Positions 57,714 through 64,000 of a DNA stretch of 64,000 nt are shown here, piece after piece. The notes beneath the pieces were generated by a model. That model searched no databases. It was given only the letters and a program-made list of their open reading frames with translations, and was not told the origin of the DNA. Position numbers and translations under genes: made by a program. Origin of the DNA: Ancistrus triradiatus (taxonomy: Eukaryota > Chordata > Actinopteri > Siluriformes > Loricariidae); assembly GCA_025084515.1 (NCBI GenBank), contig JAJAGP010000238.1, positions 317,501 to 381,500 on the forward strand, written 5' to 3'. Every line of letters begins with the position of its first letter. Position 1 is the stretch's first letter.

Positions 57714-58460
57714 TCGAATATCTTGCCTGGATGGGGACTCAACTTCATTTTGGTACTACAAAAAGTGAAGAAGACGGGAAGAGAAGCTAAAATAGACAAA
57801 AAAAGACACCACCTCCATGTCAACAGATATTTGAAAGGCTTGCCAGGAAAAAGCCTTTACTGTCATCTAATCACAAATGTAACCAGCTGGAGTTAAATGC
57901 TACTGGGACTTTGACTGTGCTCATTGGTCAGATGACCTCCCCGAAAATACTAGGACATTAAATCAAAATCTGTCAGAATCTTCCAGAAACTAAAAGTGGG
58001 CTGTCACTGGATCTTCCAGCAGTACAATTATTCAAAACATGTCAAGTCAAGTCAAGTCAGATTTATTTATATAGCGCTTTTTACAATGGAGCATTGTCTC
58101 AAAGCAACTTTAACAAGTTTAGAATTATCTCCTAATAACTACGTCCAATCCCAAATTGAGCGAGCCTAGGGCGACAGTGGCAAGGAAAAACTCCCTAGTT
58201 CTAGGAAGAAACCTTGGGAGGACCAAGACTCAAAAAGGGACCCAACCTCCTTGGGCGGCGTAGATGATAAATCTAAGAGCGAACTAAAGTCATGGAGTCA
58301 AAGTTCGAATAGAATGTGAAGTATGCACATATGTCCAGATAAACACAAAAATGATTTATTGAACATAAACAAGCTACTGCTACGGCAATCTCAGTCCCCA
58401 GATCTTTGTACAACTTATTAATGCAGGAGTGCAGATTACTGTGGTACATGTGGTTTTGTT
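57714..58460 (+). mobile_element. Tc1-like remnant split by another repeat
   Basis: Left part ends in 'ctggatcttccagcagtac' (WIFQQ, second-Asp block). After the repeat at 58036-58334 it resumes with 'gataaacacaaaaatgattt' and 'ggcaatctcagtccccagatc' (SQSPD block). Many stops. Confidence 0.65.
58036..58334 (+). repeat. 'caagtcagatttatttatatag' repeat, fullest copy
   Basis: Tandem tcaag units, 'atagcgctttttacaatgg', 'ccaatcccaaattgagcgag' and 'gacccaacctccttggg'. It interrupts a Tc1 transposase between the second Asp and Glu blocks, so it behaves as a ~300-bp insertion. Its class (SINE or LINE tail) is undetermined. Confidence 0.7.
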
Positions 58461-58925
58461 TTAAATAATTATTATATCGATGAGGGATTTTTTAAGCTCA
58501 ATTAAAAGTTGTGGATTTTTCTCAATTTTTCAGTGTGATTATAAGCTATTTTTACCAAAAGGTGAAACTCTTTTTACTCTTTTAATTTTTAAAGGGGGTG
58601 CCAATCTTTAAAGGCGGTGGTGGGGACTGTATATAGTGTGAAATATTTGTGTGGTACATTTTTTTGGATTATGAAGATTTTTTTTTGTTTTCCACTTGTA
58701 CATTTTTGGACCCAGGACCTTGTTGCTGTGAGGTGAAGGTGTTACCCACCAAGCCACCATACCGCCACACTTATAAATGGATATGTCCTTCATTGCTATA
58801 ATTTTACACGGAAACTGAATCAGGTCACGATTCATTTTTCAGTGTGAGATTAAGCTAATTCACCAAAGGTTGCATGTTTTATAACTCATTTTTACAAAGG
58901 GTACCAATGACTGGAGAACATACTG

Positions 58926-58951
58926 TATAGAATAGAATAGAATAGAATAGA
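58926..58951. repeat. (AGAAT)n microsatellite
   Basis: Five tandem tagaa units. Confidence 0.9.
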
Positions 58952-58984
58952 AGAATGGAAAGATGGAAGGATGGTTTGATAGAT

Positions 58985-59675
58985 AGACAGACAGATGCAC
59001 AGTAAAGATTTAAGTGGCATTTGTGAATGTAACTCTGTATTGTAGTGCTTGATAAAGGTTTGATAAAGTAATCCCTTGCCCATGTGGTTCTGTCAGCTAT
59101 TGATGAATGATGGTTGTTGACGCAGTGCCATCTGAGGGATCAGAGATCACGGGTCTTCAGTTTAGACTTGTGCCCTTGCCCTTTACACACTGAAATTCCT
59201 TCAGATTCCTTAAATCGTTTAATGATATTATGCACTGTAGAGGGAGAACTATGTAAACCCCTTGCAAATCTTTCTTTGAGGAACATTGTTTTTAAACATT
59301 TCATTAATTTTCTCACACATTTGTTCACAAACTGGAGATCCTCTCCCCACCTTTGCTCCTCAAAGATTCAGCCTTTCATGGATACTGCTTTTGTGCCAAA
59401 TCAGGATTACAGTCACCTGTTGACATCACCTGATTGATTTCAAATCACATTATTATTTCGTTTTTCTGCCTCATTTTTAACCCACTTTAATTTGTCCCAT
59501 CCCAACTTTTCTTTATTTGTTCAAGGCCTGAATTGCAGAAGAAGATATAGAAGAAGTATATTAATAAATGAAATAAAGTAGACCAGACAAGACATGAAAA
59601 ATCTTGGGTTCTTATGAAATAAAAGTCACAGTAAATGGAACACACACTGCTAACAGTTTTTAATTTGGGGTTGTA
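58985..59675 (-). mobile_element. fragment of the long-ended Tc1/mariner family, N-terminal half
   Basis: The right end is ttaatttggggttg before TA. On - the frame 59140-59328 reads SSPSTVHNIIKRFKESEGIS, a helix-turn-helix-like DNA-binding piece. 'gtaatcccttgcccatgtgg' at 59070 matches (reversed) 1450-1470. The C-terminal half is missing. Confidence 0.7.
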
Positions 59676-60179
59676 CTACTCAGTGCACAATCCCACAAGG
59701 ACAAGAGTGGCAATACAAAACTTTGTTAATGTGCTTGGGGTGACCAACTTTCTAGGTATATCTGTTTTGGCGGCTCCCATTATGGGTTGCAGGTTTAATG
59801 CCAGATGGCATTGGCATTGATGGCATTGGTGCAACCCTTGCCATTTATCCAGCCTTGGAATCCGCACTAGGAGTACAGTCCCAGTGGATGGGTTTTTTTA
59901 TGTAAACGCACCCCTTGACCTTCATGTTGCAAACCCCATATGGGATTGAACCAAGGCACTCTGACACTGACATTCCAGCAACTGTCTTTACCCACGAAAC
60001 TGCTGATTGTACAGATAAAGTTTGTACATAAATAGACACTAAATGAATAAATGGTTACTCAGACTATAAAAATGGCATATCCTGTAGTACTGTAGCTGCT
60101 TGCCTTTGATCAGTCAGTTTGGTATGTTTACTGATTGTTTAATAAGTGATATGCCCCTCCTCGAAAATTAAAAATTAAA

Positions 60180-60352
60180 AATCGGTGGGTAGTACCGTCG
60201 CCTCCTAGCAAGAAGGTCCTGGGTTCGATCCCAGGGTGGAGCGGTCTGGGTCCTTTCTGTGTGGATTCTGCATGTCCTCCCTGTGTGGGTTTACTCCAGG
60301 TACTCCAGTTTCCTCCCACAGTCCAAAGACATGCATTAGGTTCATTGCTTAA
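60180..60352 (+). mobile_element. tRNA-derived SINE-like repeat, 5' part
   Basis: tRNA-like head with box B 'gggttcgatccc', followed by 'gattctgcatgtcctccctg' and 'ccagtttcctcccacagtcc'. The 3' tail is missing; see 50600-50868 for it. Confidence 0.65.
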
Positions 60353-60970
60353 GTTCAAATTGACCCGAATTTAGTGTGTATATATATGATTAGTCTTGAT
60401 GTAACCTTGTGTACAGATGTAATGCTGATAGCGACAATAAATAAACCAAATAAAAATATAAACAAACATTGTTAACAATAAACAAATACATGGCCTTATG
60501 CTGGAGAACATTTGCATTGCACCAGTGTCCAGAGGTGCTGTGCTATGCACCACTATAGATGAGGCACTGCAAATTAAGTTGAGGACATATACAAAGATAT
60601 ATATGTATACAAAATACACAAAATACAATATTTTATTGGACTCACATGTAGTGAGGTACTAATGGAAATCCAATCCATAAAATGTCCAATGAATAGTTTT
60701 GGAGCTGATATTGCTGGAACCTGGGTTCATGGGGCTAAATAAGGCAAATCCATTAGGCAGAAGGAGTATCTACATACTTTTGTCTTGTAATGTATGCACT
60801 TGAGCTTTAACCTGCCAAATTATGAATGACAAATATGGATTATTTACTGTCCCATTGTCATTAAACATGTACAGTGCAACCCAAAAGTTAGATAATGAAA
60901 GTGTGGATTACATAGGGAGTTGCAGTGACATCTCAAATCAATGTGGAGGAAAACTACTGTGCATGGTTCA

Positions 60971-60992
60971 GTGTGTGTGTGTGTGTGTGTGT
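60971..60992. repeat. (GT)n microsatellite
   Basis: About eleven GT units. Confidence 0.95.
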
Positions 60993-61503
60993 TTGTGGGC
61001 GAGAGAGGGAGAAAATGAGAGAAAGGGGGGCCGGAAAGTGAACAGCCCTCTCAAGCCTTTGTCAACAGCTGCAGCTGAGTTTTGTAAGTTTTGAAACCTC
61101 TATCTGGTGACACCCCCTTCCTAATACAGAGGAAGAACCAAGTAAGACAAAGGTGGAAAGCTAAGCTCTCACTAAGCTCTGTTTGCAGTGATTGTGGTGC
61201 TATTAGTCCACAAGCTGTATATCATAACTGCATGTTACTATGTTTCAGGTCAAAACGCTACTTGCTTGAATTTATACCATAACCTTGTTGAACTTTTTGA
61301 CATCATATTACTGAAGCTAATTAATTCTACATCTATCCCTAACCCTTTGCCATATCCTAAAACTAAAACTATTTGGGGAAATAAAGAAAGTTGCAGTTTT
61401 TGCAAAAGTTAGCTCTTTCTGTCATTGTGGGGGTATCTGGTCCTCACGATGATACATACATTTATCATTGTCTCTTAAATTTACTTTGTCCCTTGATCAC
61501 AAA

Positions 61504-61552
61504 CTCTCTCTCTCTCTCTTTCTCTCTTTCTCTCTGTCTCTCTCTCTCTGTC
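61504..61552. repeat. (CT)n microsatellite
   Basis: CT-rich run with ttt and gtc interruptions. Confidence 0.95.
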
Positions 61553-61669
61553 ACACACACAGTGACACATAAAGGTCACTCTCTGGCTGGGCTGAATTCC
61601 TCACAACACATTCTACACATGCCATTTGGCTTGGAGTGCTACATGTCATTCTCATAAAAGTTTACTTAT

Positions 61670-61670
<1 letters not shown>

Positions 61671-61725
<55 letters not shown>
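61671..61725. repeat. (GT)n(GA)n compound microsatellite
   Basis: About eleven TG units followed directly by about sixteen AG units. Confidence 0.97.
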
Positions 61726-61726
<1 letters not shown>

Positions 61727-62206
61727 CTTAATGCATAGACTATAATGCCCAGACTACAGTGGTCTGTACTACAATTTCTTTCTGCAGCTAACCCAGTTCC
61801 AGTTTTTTTTCTCTTCTGTGCTCTGGTAAAAGTTTAACAGCATTATCTGGTAGTTAGGCAACACTGCAGCAAGTGCCAGAAGATAAGGCTGTTTATACTG
61901 GCACTTCCTTTCATAGTCAGAATGGGTCATATTTTTCAAGTGAATCGAGTTAGTTTACAAGTTCTGCCAAGTCAAAGCACAAATACATGCATTCATAGTC
62001 AGCAGAACGTGTTTGGACATGTTTAGACTGAATGTGGTTAAAAGGCTAATATGCCTAACTGTGAGTAAAAACATCCAGTGAAAGAGTGAACGCTAGTAAG
62101 CACTACTACTCAGACCCGTGTGAGTAACGGGAATTTGGGTAACCGTGCAGACCATTTTACAAGTCTTAAATGTACACTTAACTTTTTGTTTCCAAGATGC
62201 TTAGTG

Positions 62207-62700
62207 CAGTGGTAACTCGGTTCTTGTCGAGGCCAGAAGGCTTGTCCAGAACCAAAAACGACGAGTACTGAGCACATTTTTGCCATAAGGAATAATGTAA
62301 ATTGAACTAATCTGTTCCAGACCCCCAGTAAATCCAGACTGTATAAGGCATCATATGCATTAATGGAGTGGTGTTGTACAGGTGCTCCCTGATTTATGAT
62401 GGTGATATGTTCCGACAAATCCATCATAAGCTAAATGCATCATGAACTGAGGAGTTTAACGAGTGTTTTCTTAGAGCGTCTATACTGCATCACAGTGGAG
62501 CCTATGATAAGTAATGATGAGTATGTTAATGTTTAAAACACTTACATTAACTTACACCTGGCCAAAAACATTAACAGAAAGCGTATTTTATAATAGTGTT
62601 GAATACAAGTAAAAGCAAACACTCTTTTGATGAACTCAGACCATGAGCATAGCTGCTAATGCTAACTGCAGCCTTTTCAGAACTCTTTTTCAAAACTTGA
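62207..62700. mobile_element. 'cagtggtaactcgg' DNA element, partial
   Basis: Starts cagtggtaactcggttcttg and follows 30921-31200 closely ('gtataaggcatcatatgc', 'gctccctgatttatgatgg', 'gaactgaggagtttaac'). The right end is unclear. Confidence 0.55.
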
Positions 62701-62791
62701 CGTGTATTTTTTTCGTCCGTAAAAAATGGAGTCGGTGTGAAAAGACCTTAAGGGCTGAGCAACACACTGAGTAAGGACTATTGTGAACCTA

Positions 62792-63909
62792 CAGTGGGGC
62801 AAAAAAGTATTTAGTCAGCCACTGATTGTGCAAGTTCTCCTACTTAGAAAAATGAAAGAGGTCTATCATTTTCATCATAGGTACACTTCAACTATGAAAG
62901 ACAAAATGAGAAAAAAGAAATTTTTTTAAAGAAATTAATTTTAAAGAAATTAATTGTAAATGATGGTGGAAAAAAAGTATTTGGTCAATAACAAAAGATC
63001 AAGTTAATACTTTGTAACATAACTTTTGTTGGCAATGACAGAGGTCAAACATTTCCTGTAAGTCTTCACCAGGTTTGCACACACTGTAGCTGGTATTTTG
63101 GCCCATTCCTCCATGCAGATCTCCTCTAGAGCAGTGATGTTTTGGGGCTGTTGCTGGGCAACACGGACTTTCAACTCCCTCTACACATTTTCTATGGGGT
63201 TGAGGTCTGGAGACTGGCTAGGCCACTCCAGGACCTTGAAATGCTTTTTATGGAGCCACTCCTTTGTTGCCCGAGTGGTGTGTTTTGGATCATTGTCATG
63301 CTGGAAGACCCAGCCACATTCCATCTTCAATGCTCTCACTGATGGAAGGAGGTTTTGGCTTAAAATCTCACGATACATGGTCCTGTTCATTCTTCCCTTA
63401 ACACGGATCAGTCGTCCTGTCCTCTTTGCAGAAAAACAGCCCCAAAGCATGATGTTTCCGCCCCCATGCTTCACAGTAGGTATGGTGTTCTTGGGATGCA
63501 ACTCAGCATTCTTCTTCCTCCAGTTAAGTTTTTACCGAAAAGTTCTATTTTGGTTTCATCTGACCACATGATATTATCCCAATCCTATTCTGGATCATCC
63601 ATCGTCCATCCATCGTCAAACAGGTGTCATTAATACAGGTAACGAGTGGAGGACAGAAGAGCTTCTTAAAGAAGAAGTTACAGGTCTGTGAGAGCCAGAA
63701 ATCTTGTTTGTTTGTGGGTGACCTAATACTTATTTTCCACCATGATTTACAATTAAATTCTTTAAAAATCCTACAATATGATTTTTTTTTCTCATTTAGT
63801 CTCTCATAGTTGAAGTGTAGCTATGATGAAAATTACAGACCTCTCTCATCTTTCTAAGTAGGAGAACTTGCACAATCAGTGGCTGACTAAATACTTTTTT
63901 GCCCCACTG
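62792..63909 (-). mobile_element. Tc1-like transposon (cagtggggcaaaa family), both ends present
   Basis: Starts cagtggggcaaaaaagtat after TA (62790-62791) and ends acttttttgccccactg before TA (63910-63911). 1118 bp, a deletion derivative. On - the catalytic part is kept (63181-63501) while the DNA-binding part between about 63600 and the right inverted repeat is gone. Confidence 0.95.
63181..63501 (-). pseudogene. Tc1 transposase C-terminal fragment
   Basis: 106 codons: NTIPTVKHGGGNIMLWGCFS, then WVFQHDNDPKHTTRATKEWL (second Asp) and SPDLNPIEN (Glu). A frameshift just upstream separates the ETKIELFG block with the first Asp, and the N-terminal domain is deleted. Inactive. Confidence 0.9.
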
Positions 63910-64000
63910 TAAATCACTTAATCACTGTGTAGTGAATTGTTAATCATGAATCTTTAATCGAGTCATATGGCTTGACTCATACAAGTTTAAGCAAGTGCGG

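Larger units (their letters stand above)
60353..62206. other. intronic DNA with microsatellites only
   Basis: No lime1 C-terminal exon was recognised here. Frames at 60822-61094, 61091-61282 and 61391-61657 overlap simple repeats and lack motifs. Confidence 0.4.

Noticed and set aside
61091..61282. Terminal lime1 exon
   Set aside because: No YSRV/YSKV-type tyrosine motif, and no acceptor in phase 0 joining to the exon at 51245-51364.
1..64000. CRISPR array, operon or phage-type system
   Set aside because: No regularly spaced repeats, no dense bacterial-style coding; codon and splice structure are eukaryotic.

Overview
The window is vertebrate nuclear DNA, almost certainly from a teleost fish. 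It is AT-rich, carries CA, GT, AG, AAT and AATG microsatellites, has spliced coding exons with GT..AG boundaries, and holds a dense load of repeats typical of fish: several Tc1/mariner families, pogo-like and hAT elements, an L2/CR1-type LINE, a Ty3/gypsy-type LTR and tRNA-derived SINEs. The SINE type (head with a 'tagcctagtggttaagg' motif, tail with 'gtcgctctggataagg') and the 'caagtcagatttatttatatagcgc' repeat suggest an ostariophysan, perhaps a catfish. That is pattern memory, not a database result.

Only one host gene is supported. Five coding exons on the + strand (22654-22840, 30355-30409, 30486-30573, 38360-38817, 51245-51364) splice in phase into 278 residues of a type III transmembrane adaptor. 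It is identified as LIME1 (Lck-interacting transmembrane adaptor 1) by a short N-terminus, one membrane helix followed by a CxxC palmitoylation motif, the block SKSDSRLHELHR, the block RPASMDLL, and the tyrosine motifs LYENVGL and AEYASV. The last coding exon(s) were not found and probably lie beyond base 64000. The introns are about 7.5 kb, 76 bp, 7.8 kb, 12.4 kb and more than 12.6 kb.

Everything else is repeat or unassigned DNA. Region by region: 1-540 LINE endonuclease remnant (-); 551-2290 old Tc1/mariner copy with a MITE inside; 3152-6100 three Tc1-type fragments and a fish foldback repeat; 6.2-7.0 kb MITE and SINE; 10.7-11.4 kb Tc1; 12.6-13.2 kb hAT remnant; 14.1-14.6 kb Tc1-type remnant; 16.1-18.9 kb two older transposons each carrying a SINE; 21.5-22.6 kb Tc1 ending 98 bp before the first lime1 coding exon; 24.0-25.4 kb triple-nested repeats; 27.1-30.1 kb LTR-like blocks, a hAT-like composite and two pogo-like MITEs; 31.9-36.0 kb composite holding an L2-type LINE that was itself hit by a Tc1 and another repeat; 36.3-37.1 kb second copy of the 24 kb repeat; 39.9-40.9 kb hAT element with a perfect 8-bp target duplication and a BED zinc-finger remnant; 42.3-43.65 kb gypsy 3' LTR, polypurine tract and a Pro/Ser-repeat ORF with a perfect 35-bp hairpin; 46-47.3 kb nested nonautonomous elements; 49.4-59.7 kb many Tc1 copies; 62.8-63.9 kb a further Tc1.

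No autonomous, intact transposase was found: every copy has frameshifts, stops or internal deletions. No bacterial-type operon, CRISPR array or obviously new gene system is visible. The points most worth a second look are the three pogo-like MITEs that keep a helix-turn-helix coding segment, the hairpin in the gypsy-associated ORF, and the multi-level nests inside lime1 introns.
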